Source of the DNA: Mucidula mucida
Taxonomy: Eukaryota > Basidiomycota > Agaricomycetes > Agaricales > Physalacriaceae
Direction of reading: 5' to 3'
Assembly (NCBI GenBank): GCA_015501055.1
Contig: JADNYV010000017.1
Span: forward strand, 186,001 to 250,000
DNA: 64,000 nucleotides
Position 1 is the stretch's first letter, and the number at the start of each line of letters is the position of its first letter. Both the position numbers and the translations under genes were made by a program. Under the pieces are notes generated by a model. That model was given only the letters and a program-made list of their open reading frames with translations, did not search any database and was not told the DNA's origin. Positions 47,690 to 58,500 of this stretch are shown here, in pieces.

Positions 47690-49460
47690 TGACGCGTAGC
47701 CACTCCTAGGCAGGCAATCATCATGATATTGGCGCACTGCTTGTGATAAGTAGGCGGTGAGCGTTTGATTAACACATTTACATCAGTTTCACACACTCCG
47801 ACGTTCCAACAGAGCACTGGCGCGCGCGTTTTCTGATCGGCGGCGCGGCGCCGAGCCTGCAAAGGCAGGCCATCACATGATGGCGTTTGGGTTTCAAGTT
47901 TCGCGGTCTCATATCTGAGTTTCAAAGTCCTCGACTCACCTCGTGAAGTTTGCCGCCACACTGGACGCGACCTCTCTTACCCAACATCATCAGGATCCTG
48001 GCCACACACACAGGGTCGACGTTCGGGATTGGCGGACTGATTCTTCTATCGCGGATCGTTGATTGTCGAAAGAAGACGTCTAAGCGCCTCAGTAAGCGCT
48101 CGGGGAGTTATGCAGGAACGAACAGCGCGCACCAAGTACGCGACCTGTCAGGCGAGTATGCGATGATTTGAGAGATGGCGCACTACTACATCTCGCTGAG
48201 ATACGCCGAGGTTTGATAAACCCGATAGCTCCGACATCCCGCTCCCACTCGAACTCGGAAATTAAGGCAGAACGGTAGCGAGAGACGGCCATCTCTCCAA
48301 AGACGCGTATCCACCTAGACACTGGCAGGCACTTGGTATGATGCCGCACACAGACGGCGAGCACAACTCACAACAGAAATTCCAAAAGAGTCAGAGCAAT
48401 CTCCCAAGCAGCATTGGTCTCCAGTTCGGAGGCATCCGTTTAACCACATTCAGCGAGTACTCGCGCAAGTCTAAAGAATCAGTTGAACAGGCAGGCCATC
48501 GCATGATGGCGATCGCGCGCGTTGGGGTTTGGCGGTCTGATATCTGCGAGGTTTCAAAGTCCTCGCCAGGCAAAGTGTTATCATGTTCGCCGCCACACTC
48601 ATCCCCGATTCCTAACAGCACATCATGATGGCAAAGGTATTCATCTTGCGGTCTGATTGTTTTGTTGATTGTCGAAGGAAGACACCTAAGCGCTCGGGGG
48701 TTATGCAGGAACGAACAACGCGTACCAAGTTCAGGATGATGCCGAGCAGGATGTGATGCGCCTTCAAAGCAGTTTGGGAGCAGCGGTCTATTTAGCGAAT
48801 CCGCCTCTGGAAAGCGCACGCACACTAGAATTTTAACTATGATTGAAGTCGTAGGAAGATTCAAAGGCGGCAGACGGACGATCCTGGATATGGGAGTCAT
48901 AGTATAATTCGCGTCACTGAATCTCGCTGATTCGCACTCCGACATCCCACTTCCCACTCGGACTCGGATATTGAGGCGGCTCCAATGATGAGAACGGCAG
49001 CGCAAGCCGGCCATCTCTCCGACGACGCGTAGCCACCTAGGCAGGCACTTGAATCGATGCCGCCCGCACTGTACTCACAACAAAAACTCTGAACAGAGTC
49101 AAAACAGTCACGATGCGTTAGCCTCCAGTTCGGAAGCATCCGTTCATTCGCAATCAGTAAGTACTCGCATGAGCGCGGCGCTGAGGAAAGATGAAAAGGC
49201 AGGCCATCACATGATGATTTTTGGGGTTTGGCGGTCTGATATCTGCGTTGCCGAATGAGCTCGACTCACTTCGATAGTGGTAAAGGCGCATCGCGGCTGG
49301 GAATAAAATTGCGTTCCAAGGAGTTGGCCGCCACCGCGTCCTCTCTTACCCGATCAATCCTAGCAGACCTGGCCACACACACACACATTCGGGATCGGCG
49401 GTCGAAGGAAGACGAGGAACGACAGCGCGTACCAAGATGTGCTGTGACCGTACCCTCAGA
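47690..49460. repeat. Diverged tandem repeat, about three units of 600-720 bp
   Basis: Several short words recur in the same order. GGCAGGCCATCACATGATG is at 47864, about 48490 (one change) and about 49199. GCGGTCT followed by GATATCTG is close behind. The words CCGCCACACT (GCCGCCACCG in the last copy), GATTGTCGAA/GGTCGAAGGAAGAC and GAACGAACARCGCGYACCAAG follow at about 48116, 48710 and 49413. CCATCTCTCC with GACGCGTA is at about 48290 and 49010, and TTCGGAGGCATCCG/TTCGGAAGCATCCG at 48425 and 49128. The implied units are roughly 47690-48300, 48301-49020 and 49021-49460 (the last shorter). Identity is high in blocks but with many indels, so the duplication is old. No reading frame is conserved among copies, and I see no terminal repeats of a transposon. 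It looks like a decayed local duplication or satellite. Confidence 0.75.
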
Positions 49461-49951
49461 GTCATGCTAATACCAGTCGGAAGTCAACGCGTCTGATGCA
49501 GATATCCTTCAATCCTGGTAAACCTACAATCTTGAAACAGCGTATCTGACCACACACCTCGAGTTTTCGGGATCAGCGGTCTGTTGATTGTCCGTTGTGG
49601 GGCCTTCAACGAGCTGATGCTGTGATCATCAGCGTACAAGCATGCAGCCCAACGTTCCTCTCTGCGCAGGGTTTCGACGGAGGCTATGGCTCCTATATAT
49701 GTAGAAACACCAGGGCAGTACAAGTTCGCGCGTCACGTACGTTCGGGCTCTCGAACGCACTAAGGATTCATACTCGAAATCTGCAGCGTTGACTAGCCAG
49801 TTAGGAAGAGCTTATGCACTGTGTCCTGACGAGTCCAAGATGCGTTGATTGATTTCAACGCAACGAAACGAAACATAAATTGAAGTATCTATATCGAATC
49901 ATCAGCGACACCCACACCCCAAACTCGCACTCACATAGAAAAGAGAAAGCA

Positions 49952-50483
49952 TCACGCGACACGCACAGCAAACGCAATACACACGCATATAATCGCGTCC
50001 TACATCCATCCATCCATCAGCCTCTCTTCATCAGACAAGCGAACCGCACATACATTGACATAAACCTCCTGCACGACAACGTCCGCGTCCTCCCAGTGGC
50101 ACGAAATATCCGCGCGCGTGCCCTGCCCGCGGTTCTCCGCGAGATGCGTCAGGACGATGTACTTGCTAGTAAATATAAATGGGGAGGGATGGGGAGGCAA
50201 AGGGAACCACTGACAACCCGCGCTCGCGAATCTCGCACATGCGCTCTTTGACGCGGGTCCGGATCTCCTGCATCTGCGCCGGGCTCGGATGTGGGGCCTA
50301 GTATATTGGCATACGGTAGGTATATGTCAGGATGATGATGATATGGAAACGCACTTTGACTTGGGACGAGCCGGACGACGGGGCGGGCGGCGCGAGGTTC
50401 GACTCGAGAAGTTTTTTGATGTACGTCTTGAGCGTGTCCGCGGGGAACGCGTTTACATTTGGGGGCGGGGCAGGGGAGGACAT
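49952..50483 (-). CDS. Dynein light chain, Tctex-1 type
   Basis: Light chain of cytoplasmic dynein that joins intermediate chains and cargo. Four exons (50355-50483, 50218-50297, 50054-50165, 49952-49999) sum to 369 bases, or 122 residues; animal Tctex-1 has 113. It starts MSSPAPPPNVNAFPADTLKTYIKKLL. The first helix is followed by QEIRTRVKERMCEIRERGKYIVLTHL, then the beta core ENRGQGTRADISCHWEDADVV and QEVYVN. The last strand is NDAIICVCIAFAVRVA, with TGA at 49952. GQG and the final hydrophobic strand are hallmarks of the Tctex-1 fold. A CATC microsatellite lies in the third intron. Its ATG is only 69 bases from that of the divergent membrane-protein gene at 50553. Confidence 0.88.
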
Positions 50484-50552
50484 GACGGAAGAGGAGAGAT
50501 TAGATGGATGCGTGCACGTGGCTAACGCGGTTTTTTGCTTCCAGCCGCCATC
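50484..50552. promoter_or_regulatory. Very short shared region between divergent start codons
   Basis: Only 69 bases lie between the ATG of the dynein light chain (50483, minus) and that of the small membrane protein (50553, plus). The core promoters must therefore overlap, or transcripts must start inside the opposite gene. The plus-strand side has a T-run and TTCCAG just before the ATG, which could instead be an intron acceptor. If so, the plus-strand gene would have an upstream exon. Confidence 0.45.
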
Positions 50553-50918
50553 ATGTTGTCGAGAAGAATAATGTCGCGCTCAGTGACGTGGGCCTCCGTG
50601 CGTACTCGTCGATACCTCTCCACGCCGCCGCCGCCGCCCCCACCGCCACCACCAAAGACGCCCTCTCCGCATGCCGGGTTCTACACCACCCTCCTCCCCA
50701 GCATGATCCCCATCGCGCTCCTGGGCTCTGCGATATACCTCGGCCTGGAGATGTGGCGCAGCGGGCTGGCGCACGAGAAAGCCATGCTCGAGGCCAAAGA
50801 GCAGTTGAAGCAGATCGAAGCGGATATTGCGACGGAGCTGAAATTGCAGCAAGCGGTCGATGAACGTCGGAATCCAGTTCAAGAGAGTAGTGAAAAGCCA
50901 AAGTGGAGATTATGGTGA
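50553..50918 (+). CDS. Small mitochondrial-type membrane protein with polyproline tract
   Basis: Uninterrupted 121-residue frame from the ATG at 50553 to TGA at 50916-50918. The first 20 residues (MLSRRIMSRSVTWASVRTRR) are rich in Arg and Ser with no acids, a typical mitochondrial targeting presequence. Ten consecutive prolines follow, then HAGFYTTLLPSMIPIALLGSAIYLGLEMW, which contains one membrane helix (about residues 52-72). Next is a charged helix with EKAMLEAKEQLKQIEADI that should form a coiled coil, and a tail ending KPKWRLW. This layout suggests an inner-membrane protein with a coiled-coil domain, but I know no named match. The frame is also open 18 bases upstream without an ATG, right after a possible splice acceptor, so a short upstream exon is possible. 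Confidence 0.7.
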   Translation: MLSRRIMSRSVTWASVRTRRYLSTPPPPPPPPPPKTPSPHAGFYTTLLPSMIPIALLGSAIYLGLEMWRSGLAHEKAMLEAKEQLKQIEADIATELKLQQAVDERRNPVQESSEKPKWRLW

Positions 50919-50960
50919 AAAAGATAAAATAGTAAAACAAAAATGTACACCAAAAGTCAT

Positions 50961-51943
50961 CTACAACCGCTTTGCCACACTATGCATCTCGACGAGCTTC
51001 ATGCTGCTCAAGACTCCCGCACCGAGGCCTGCCATTGTCTTTACGACGTCCCTCCCCCTCTTAATCCTCCACAAGTCCCACGACACAAACACCAAATCCA
51101 AAAAGAGCTTTGCTCTCGTAACCTGCAGCCAATACGCCTTGTAGTCGATCCTTTGAACTGATTTCTTGGACATTGGCGCGCCGCCCATCTCGTCCTCGTA
51201 CACCCTGCCCTCCGCGTCGTTGAGCACGTTCCTCTCCACCGCGTTCTCCACTAGAGCCACAATCGTCGACAAGAACCAGCACCAGTCCGCTATCCGGGCC
51301 GCGCGCTCTCCCATGCGCTTCGGCAGCAAGCCGAGCAGGGCGTACGCGTGCAGGTCGTCTGCCAGCGCATTCACCAGCTCCAATAACACCGGCGGCGGCG
51401 CGTGCAGTAGCGTATGCAGGAACGGTTTTCCGGATTGTAGCTTTAAGACAGACGTCAAGGGTCCTAGCCAGTTGAACAATAACAACAGCTTTCTATATTC
51501 AAACATAAGATTATAGTTTGAGATAGAGAACGGGACACGCACCTAGTAAAGCTCAGACCGGCTACTGTCTTTTCGAAACGCCATACGAATGGTAGAATGC
51601 CAATGCGGCGGTTGAGGAGAAGGAGTGTTTTGAGCGAGTATTGGATAAGCTTGAACGCCTTGTCGCGGCCGTTTGACGAGAGCAGCATGTCGCGCCATAT
51701 CTCTTCTGGGGGCACCCTCTTAGGCAGATCCTCTTCCTCCTCCTCCTCCTCTGGTGGTGGTGGTTCCTCGTGTATGCTCTGGCGCTTCTCGCTAAAGCTC
51801 TCCCGCTTCGTCACACTCTGATGGGGCGTCCGTGGGGGATGGAGACTATGAGGATTCATAGTAAAGGATGCGCTCGTATCAAACTGCGAAGAATAATACT
51901 GGACATCCTCTGTCGGAAATGCCAATGAGCTGGAGGAGGACAT
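50961..51943 (-). CDS. PEX11: Peroxisomal membrane protein PEX11-type
   Basis: Membrane-shaping protein that elongates and divides peroxisomes. Two exons (51543-51943 and 50961-51492) sum to 933 bases, or 310 residues. The ATG at 51943 begins MSSSSSLAFPTEDVQYY. The N-tail is disordered, with an acidic run (EEPPPPEEEEEEEDLP). The domain then starts: WRDMLLSSNGRDKAFKLIQYSLKTLLL with the usual amphipathic helix. Other parts are RFEKTVAGLSFTRKLLLLFNWLGPL, ERAARIADWCWFLSTIVALVENAV, YKAYWLQVTRAKLFLDLVFVSWDLW, and a C-terminal GLGAGVLSSMKLVEMHSVAKRL. The long N-tail and length fit the fungal PEX11C-like branch better than classical 230-residue PEX11. The gene is intact. Its 3' end converges on that of the polyproline protein, 42 bases apart. 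Another candidate peroxisomal protein in the window is the SKL-ending AhpD-like gene. Confidence 0.88.
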
Positions 51944-52059
51944 GGTCAAGTGCTGTTAACCCCGGGTTTCCGATCAAAATAAGCGAGTGTAAGTAAATAA
52001 ACGAGTGTATGGTATGGTGGTACAAATAATGGTCCATTAATTCAGGTATATAGAGTCCT

Positions 52060-53032
52060 TCACCGAACCTCGGTCATCTCTTCCAAGAATCCCTGCCTCT
52101 CCTCCTCATCCCCGTCTCCATCCTCCAACTCCCCGTCCACTCGCCTCCTCACCACCCACGCAATATACACAAACACCACCGCACACAACAACACCCCTCC
52201 AATCGTCCACGCCCTCCCCACCTCTCCCTCTCCCTCCCCCGCGCTGAAACTCTGCAAACTCGCGCCAACCCAGGTATGCACAAGCAGCTTCACCAGACTC
52301 AACGCCGTCACCCCGCCATACACGCGCATACTCATCCCCTCCGCCCCCGCCAGCAGCACGTTCATCACGTTGTACGGGTACGGCGCTACCCTCACAGCCA
52401 GCAACAACCGAGGATTCCTCTCAATAGCCCGGATCGCTTTACTGCAGTGCGGAGATGCCCGCAGGAACCGCTGGATCGGACCGCGCAGGTGACTTTGCGA
52501 CAACCCAAACACTATCAGTGCACCCGAAAGCGCAGACAGATATGAGATGAAAAAGCCCAGAAGCGTCCCGAATGTGTATCCGGATAGCAGTATCAGCGTC
52601 GAATATAGCGGTATAGGTGCTATATCCATCGTTAGCCGAAATAACTTTGAGTAGAAGACTTTTATACGCACGTATAGTAGTCACGAATATCAAACAGAAC
52701 AACACTCCCTCCCCGTGGTTCCCAGGTTCCTTGAGCCACCGCGACAGTCCGTCCAGAGCTATATACATGCCTTCACTAAAAAAAACGTCGACTAAAAGAC
52801 ATGGAAACGCACCAGCAAACAGCTCCTCCCTATACCACCCAATCGCAACCAAAAACATCGCCGTCGTCGCAGCGTACATGATCACAGGCGCCCACGGCCG
52901 CCATCCCGCTTTGCACTCTTGCCTCCTCCTGTACCCGCCCCCGTACCCCTGCTCCACGTCCACGTCCTCCTCCTCCACCGTTAACGAGGGTGCTGATAAT
53001 CCTTTTTCGTTTGTCGCCTGTCGCGAAGCCAT
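52060..53032 (-). CDS. TVP38: TVP38/TMEM64-family (VTT domain) membrane protein
   Basis: Golgi/endomembrane protein of the DedA-like VTT superfamily, thought to act in lipid handling or vesicle traffic. Three exons (52813-53032, 52672-52770, 52060-52619) sum to 879 bases, or 292 residues. The ATG at 53032 begins MASRQATNEKGLSAPS. A cytosolic tail with an acidic VEEEDVDVE patch comes before the first helix, PVIMYAATTAMFLVAIGWY. The VTT core reads VLFCLIFVTTIPPIPLYSTLILLSGYTFGTLLGFFISYLSALSGALIVFGLS, with the family's re-entrant Pro-rich loop. RNPRLLLAVRVAPYPYNVMNVLLAG follows, with the conserved Arg and Pro-x-Pro-like pattern. The last helix is VLLCAVVFVYIAWVV, followed by an acidic tail and TGA at 52060. 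Length is close to fungal relatives. No defects seen. Confidence 0.9.
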
Positions 53033-53904
53033 GTTCCTGCACGGCTCAAGATATTGGGGGGTACTAAACAAAAGATAACTGCCCTTGCTGCGACTGTTAG
53101 CGCAAAGGGGTCAGCGTGACAGACAGGGTGACAGGCGCACGTTACAATTATAACTACTCCTTGCTCAATGCTCGCGATGGTGTTGGTGCTTCGGAGAGAT
53201 AGATAGGCACGTAGATAAGCGCAGTCTAAAGCCAAGAACGTATGTAGGGTCAAGACGGCTGATGCGATTCGGTCACTGGTACATATGATATCACCCTACC
53301 TCCTTCCGGTGTCAAAGGCTATGTATCTATTCTTACGACAAAAGCGCGCGCCCCCGTACCCTCCAACGGGATGAGGCAATGCACATTGCACAGTCGCTTA
53401 ACTGTAACCCTCCGCGTCCGCCTATCACCTCCAAGTAGTACCGCGAGCTGCACCCATTGAGATCTGCCGCGTGCACATCCACAACCACGAGTGCAGTCCA
53501 CCACTGGTAGATCCGATACGAACGTGATCCGCAGAGGAGAACGAACACGCACGTTTTGTAATGCACAGTTCACCCAACACACCGATCCGAGATAGCAACG
53601 CTTTCAGCGCCATTCCAGGTATACCTACGGAAGAACTCACGCCACCTGAGCGTTGGAGCCAACATTCCGAGATACCTGGATTTTGAGTCTACTTGGGAGC
53701 GTGTTGGAGCTCGTTTTCCGAAATATCTGCTAATGAAATGCCGTTATACTATGATTATTTAAACGCTGGGATTGTGAATTAAATAAGGTCTTGCACGAGA
53801 GACTGATTTCATGCGGCGTGAGTCCAAGCTGTGAGCCGCAATCCTCTCTTTCTTCCGTTCCGCAAGACTGCTCGTGGGATTTCGGCGCGTGAGGTGGGAA
53901 GGCA

Positions 53905-55170
53905 GCAGAATGTTCACGTAGGCGGGGAGTCTTGCCCAAAGAGGAGCGAAGACATGAAATAGACAACGCGCGCGCGCGAGTGAGAGCTGACAACTTCTTT
54001 TGCGAACGATGAAAGTCGTGGTCGCGTGAAGTATGTATGCAGCCGAAAGCATCATTGTGCCGCCACAATCTTTGACTTGAAAGATGCTCTCAAGATTCAG
54101 GAATTTGACCGAATAGTAAAAGAAGATACCTAGCATGATCAAGACTTGCATTAGTCCAACTAAACTTTAGCTGACTTTCACTCACTGAAAGTCAAGTGTT
54201 TCCGTGGAGGAGGAGCCAGACTCTGGTTGTAGATCGATTTCCTGGGTAAGCAATAAATCAATGAATCGGCGCTTGGAGGTAGAATAAGAAGGAAATTCGC
54301 TAGTCGTAGTCCAATTCAAAGCGCAGATGTAAGGATCGCAGAGCCGACTTATTTCCAAGTGACAGCGGTTTGAAGGCTGAAAAGAGACACGTCGCTTCGT
54401 CCATATAAACGTGGGATTTCGGCGCAGTAAGAATGTGAGTTGGCTTGCGACCAGCAGTGCTTTCATCAGTTGATAGGAGCCGGAATAGTAGAGATTAAGG
54501 CCTCTGGCTTACCATAATGAGCAGCCATGGGGACAAGTGCGAAATACGAAACCCTTGATTTGTGCCAATGGGACGACATCGTGTAAAGTGGCGGCGGGCC
54601 GCGTACAAGTCGGACAGAGAAAGATGACTAGCGCGAGAGGGGGGTGGTTTGACTCCTGCGTTATACCAGCAAGGCGAAATAGAGAACGCAATAAACGCTA
54701 GAACACTTCTTTTGCGAGTTACATGCTGCATGCATGAGAGTGATTCTCCTGGCCACAACGCTAGTGTGACGAGTGTGGTGGAATTGACCGACGTCGTCGG
54801 GCCCCAAGAGGGAAGGGTCCTGAGTTTGTTTGACAGATTTTCTCATACTGGCCAAAATAGCAGAGGTAAACTCACATTAAGGCCTAGCTACAGATACCGC
54901 TTAATGCTATAATGAGCAGCCATGAGGACAAAAGAAGCGCGCAATACGAACAGGTGTTGGTTGAGTGTTCATGTCCATGATATTTCTGCCAGTAGTACGA
55001 CGTCGTGTAAGGTGGCGGCAGGTCCGAAGCTAATTCCGGCCAGACTGGAAAAGACGACTACCGCTGGCGGGAGGTGATTCGAACAAGGAGGGAAGACATG
55101 ACATAGGGAACGCAATCAACGCGTGAGAGCCGGTCTGGACAATTGCTTTTGCGAGTTGAAACCATTTCTG
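53905..55170. repeat. Diverged tandem repeat with about 400 bp period
   Basis: Two clear copies start at about 54518 and 54915 with GAGCAGCCATGGGGACAA (one change in copy 2). Both continue with a shared series: GACATCGTGTAAAGTGGCGGC / GACGTCGTGTAAGGTGGCGGC, then GAAAGATGACTA / AAAGACGACTA. Both end near 54715 and 55160 with GAACGCAATMAACGC and TTTTGCGAGTT. A third, partial copy at about 53975-54010 keeps only ACATGAAATAGACAACGC and ACTTCTTTTGCGA. No frame is preserved across copies. It could be a duplicated, decayed small gene; ATGGCTGCTCATTAT on the minus strand recurs in both full copies. Confidence 0.6.
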
Positions 55171-55245
55171 AAATGATCGCGTTGACGGCAGAGGACAGTC
55201 GAGGTCGCGTCCAGTACTCCATGTTAGGTCGAAGAAAGCCTTAAT

Positions 55246-55593
55246 ATGCCGCGACTAAGCTTTGACTTCTTGGTAGTTGGTATACCTGGAGAAGGCAGCG
55301 GCGGTATGGAAAGCCGCCTGAGACTGGCCTGGGAGAGTATCCGCCTCTATCAATGTAACAGCGCTTTTAGGTCGTTCACATCGCGTGAAGCGAACCACAT
55401 CGAAGACGGAACTGCATTAGGTCAGTCATGTTCATTTTCCGGCAGAAGTCAAACTGTAGCAGAATCACAAGCCTCTTTTCTCGAGGATAGAGGCCTCGAG
55501 GACCAATCTAGGCCAGATATCGCGTATATAGAACGCGAGTCGAAGAATCGTGGTGGTATAAACAGAGTTTACAAGGTTAGGTTTCGGCGTTAG
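55246..55593 (+). CDS. Possible single-exon orphan reading frame
   Basis: An ATG-started frame of 115 codons directly after the tandem repeat. It encodes MPRLSFDFLVVGIPGEGSGG and a hydrophilic, Ser/Arg/Glu-rich remainder. There is no signal peptide, membrane segment or known motif. Codon use is not clearly coding and no splice sites extend it. It may be chance; listed only because it is the longest ATG-started frame in this part. Confidence 0.2.
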   Translation: MPRLSFDFLVVGIPGEGSGGMESRLRLAWESIRLYQCNSAFRSFTSREANHIEDGTALGQSCSFSGRSQTVAESQASFLEDRGLEDQSRPDIAYIERESKNRGGINRVYKVRFRR

Positions 55594-58500
55594 CGGAACT
55601 CGGCCCAATCATCCGCAACTCTTCTTGTTCTTCCCACCCTAGTCGATTTTCCTTCTCTCAGCTTCCCAGGATCTTTTCTTCTTATCGTTCGGAGGATCCT
55701 AATCCGCGGATCCGTTTGTCTGCTCTGAAGAACCTGTCAAACATGCCTTTTGTGCCGTCGCTAATTGAACTCTTGCCATTGGATCTCGATACTCTATACT
55801 GTACGCTGCTGCTCTCTCACGTCAAATACTCCTGCCGGCCGTAGCGCAACCGAGCCTTCTACAGCCCCATGAAGACACGTAAAATTTAACAGGACAAGGG
55901 ATATAGGCGAACTATGAACATGGATCAAGATATCCTGACGCGTACAATTCAAAGGTACTTCATATATGTTGTCTTTCATGCCGTCCTCTAAGTACTTATC
56001 ATACAGGGTCAGATCCTTTCTCGCCTTGTCACAGGATGATGATCTTTGAACTCTCATCTCCGTTCGTTTGAAAAGGTACTAGCCGCTGACAGAAAGTGGC
56101 GAGCGCAACGCGAACGAATCTAGTCACCTGAAATGCCACACGTTGTCAACCTCATGGATCGCTCTGGCCAACTCCGACGTTCTGTTCTCTTTTATCCTGT
56201 GTGAAAAGAGTACTACTGGCAGATTGTCCAAATTATCAGAGCGGTGGCTAGATGCTTGCTTGATAACGGCTAAACAATAGACTGCTATCGCGCGGTTTCT
56301 CTTCGGTCATTTACAAAATAACACGGTGTTCTATGTACTTTAGCTGGCAGGCCAAGTGCACGAATTTAGGACAAACGTCCAGCAATAGCAAGACCCCCAA
56401 TCCTCCTCCTGCATAGACACCGAGGCGTAATAATGCAGGATCTATTCAGGATAAGCTACTGTGCAACTTCCTTATTGAACAACTTACCTGAGAATCTCAG
56501 ATGTACGCGCACCTGCAATAACGTACGTGGCCACACGTACATCTAACCCTCCGGTTCAAGGAGCCGAATAGTCTGCAGGATCACGACTTGGCGAGAGAAT
56601 CATACTCGTCAGGCTTGCGACTCAGTCCCACACTCTGCAACCTGAGGTTCACTTGAATCGCTCGCTGTCGGGATTGCTCCGCTGACGTTATAACCCACAC
56701 TGCCGCCACGCCTTCAAGCTTGGTGTTGCGCTCGGAATCCTCCGTTTTGGGCCTGCCTTGTCCCATAACGAAACGTCATGAGAGATGTCACTCCCGGCAC
56801 TATCTTGTTTTCGATGATTCCGGACACGCACACATCAACAGTATTCCTATGCCAATCAAGTGTGATGGGTGCGTCTCAATGAAATCTGCGTGATACTTGA
56901 TGTATGTATCACCTCACTCGACTCGGAAGCATCAGATTTCTCGTCCAAGTGGATGGATGGCACTGTGACTCTGGGTTATGCCTTCACCCAAGGCGAATCT
57001 CGTCCTCCGTCATCACGGCTACGACATCACGCAAAAAACGAGCCCAGGTATATGCGAGGAGTTCAGGTGTTGAGAGATCTTTCGGAATGTCAGACGTGCC
57101 GGCGACGAGGACTCGGAGGTCGGAGGCTCGGACACCCTGAGGATCCTGGGCCTCGGTGAAGAGGTAGGCTCCTGGCGTATACACTCGAACGCTGAATAGG
57201 ATTGCAACGCTCTCAGGTGGAAACTCGCTTTTACTGCGTGTGGACGCCAACTCTGATAAGGGTAATGGGGTGCCACTTTTGCTTTCGAACCCTCGGGACC
57301 GCGTTCGCGTTATCAAGAGTGCGCTTCAAGTTCTTAACGCAGTTATGTCCAGTGCTCTATGTTTAGAGGCACCGTAGACTCGGAGTGAGCGGCAATCTGA
57401 CTTTGGCTCCGATTATCTTCTCCGAGTTGAACCCTTGATTTTAGGTATGTACGGCGTTGGTTGGGTGCGGTGCTCTGAGATTGAAAGGTGAGAGCCTCGA
57501 GGGCAATCGAGGAAGGGGAAGAGGAGAGATATCTGTATTGGGTTGGGCAACGCCGGGTTTCTGATATGATATGATGATTTACATGAAGGTGTCACCGGAT
57601 GGCGAAGGACGAGTTGCAATCACTGGGCACAGGAGACGAGATGGGAGATGGGTGATTGAAGAGGACGTGAACGCATGCGGTGTAATGTTTCGGTGGTGCA
57701 TGCAAAAAGCTCGGGGGGGTGTCGTGATATCTCCGTGTGTGTACTTGAAACCCAGAGAAATGGAGATGCGGCTGGTACTTTATGAAGTGCGATACGATTC
57801 ATTCAGACGACGGATTGGATTGGAGTGTCATTACATACACGTCCCCGCCCCCCTCATCTCAATGGACAATGTCATGCCAGCTTGATTGAGCCTCCGGATC
57901 CAGCACTCAACGGAAAGACCCGTCGACATCAACGTTATGGTGGCGGATGCTGGGCTCCGATAATACCCCATTAAAGGACCCTGATGGCGATCAGAAGACT
58001 GAGCATTCCGATGTGGGTGACTATTTTTGGGTGACAAGAGCTGGTGAATTGTACGCATGGGGATGGGGGGACGGAGGAGGAGAGCTGGGTGAGTGGTGAA
58101 AGATATGGACGGGGCTTTGTCGATATTACTGGGGAGATGAGAGGGTCGGAAGGGCCCTCAGATCGTGTGCTGCTGTGTGGCGAGCATAATGATCGCGCGC
58201 AGTGAACGAATAACCAGCCCAGAGTGATGACGAGAAGAGTCTCGCACTAGTTCCCATTAAACTTTATACCGTATAGAGGCGAAGAGCCGGACCCTAGGGT
58301 TCTGATCTGCAGACGTAGGAAGGAAGAGAACATTCCTGAATCCTTCGTGACAGCTCTCTGTGAGGTATTAGTCTATTGAGCCCGTTCTGGGGTGTCGTCC
58401 GAGCCTCTGGTACAGCCACTCGCTTCTCGAGATCTCCATAAGTTATGTGTGCGATGTGCCGGCGGGAAGATGCGTGCCCGGGTACGTGAGCCACATATGC

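Larger units (their letters stand above)
44744..49951. other. 5.2 kb gene-poor region with low-complexity and tandem repeats
   Basis: No protein-coding gene is supported. The region contains A-tracts (about 45360-45370 and 46289-46302), a purine-rich GAGA stretch (about 45437-45486), a G-rich patch (45731-45868) and the diverged tandem array described separately (47690-49460). All longer frames between 46.0 and 49.7 kb overlap on both strands and lack family signals. Confidence 0.4.

Noticed and set aside
56984..57316. A 110-codon minus-strand frame in the 8.5 kb desert
   Set aside because: Starts at a TTG, has no splice partners or motif, and overlaps plus-strand frames of similar length.
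57571..57885. A 104-codon plus-strand frame starting MMIYMKVSPDGEG
   Set aside because: It has an ATG but no family signal, no splice logic, and overlaps homopolymer G-runs; kept out for lack of support.
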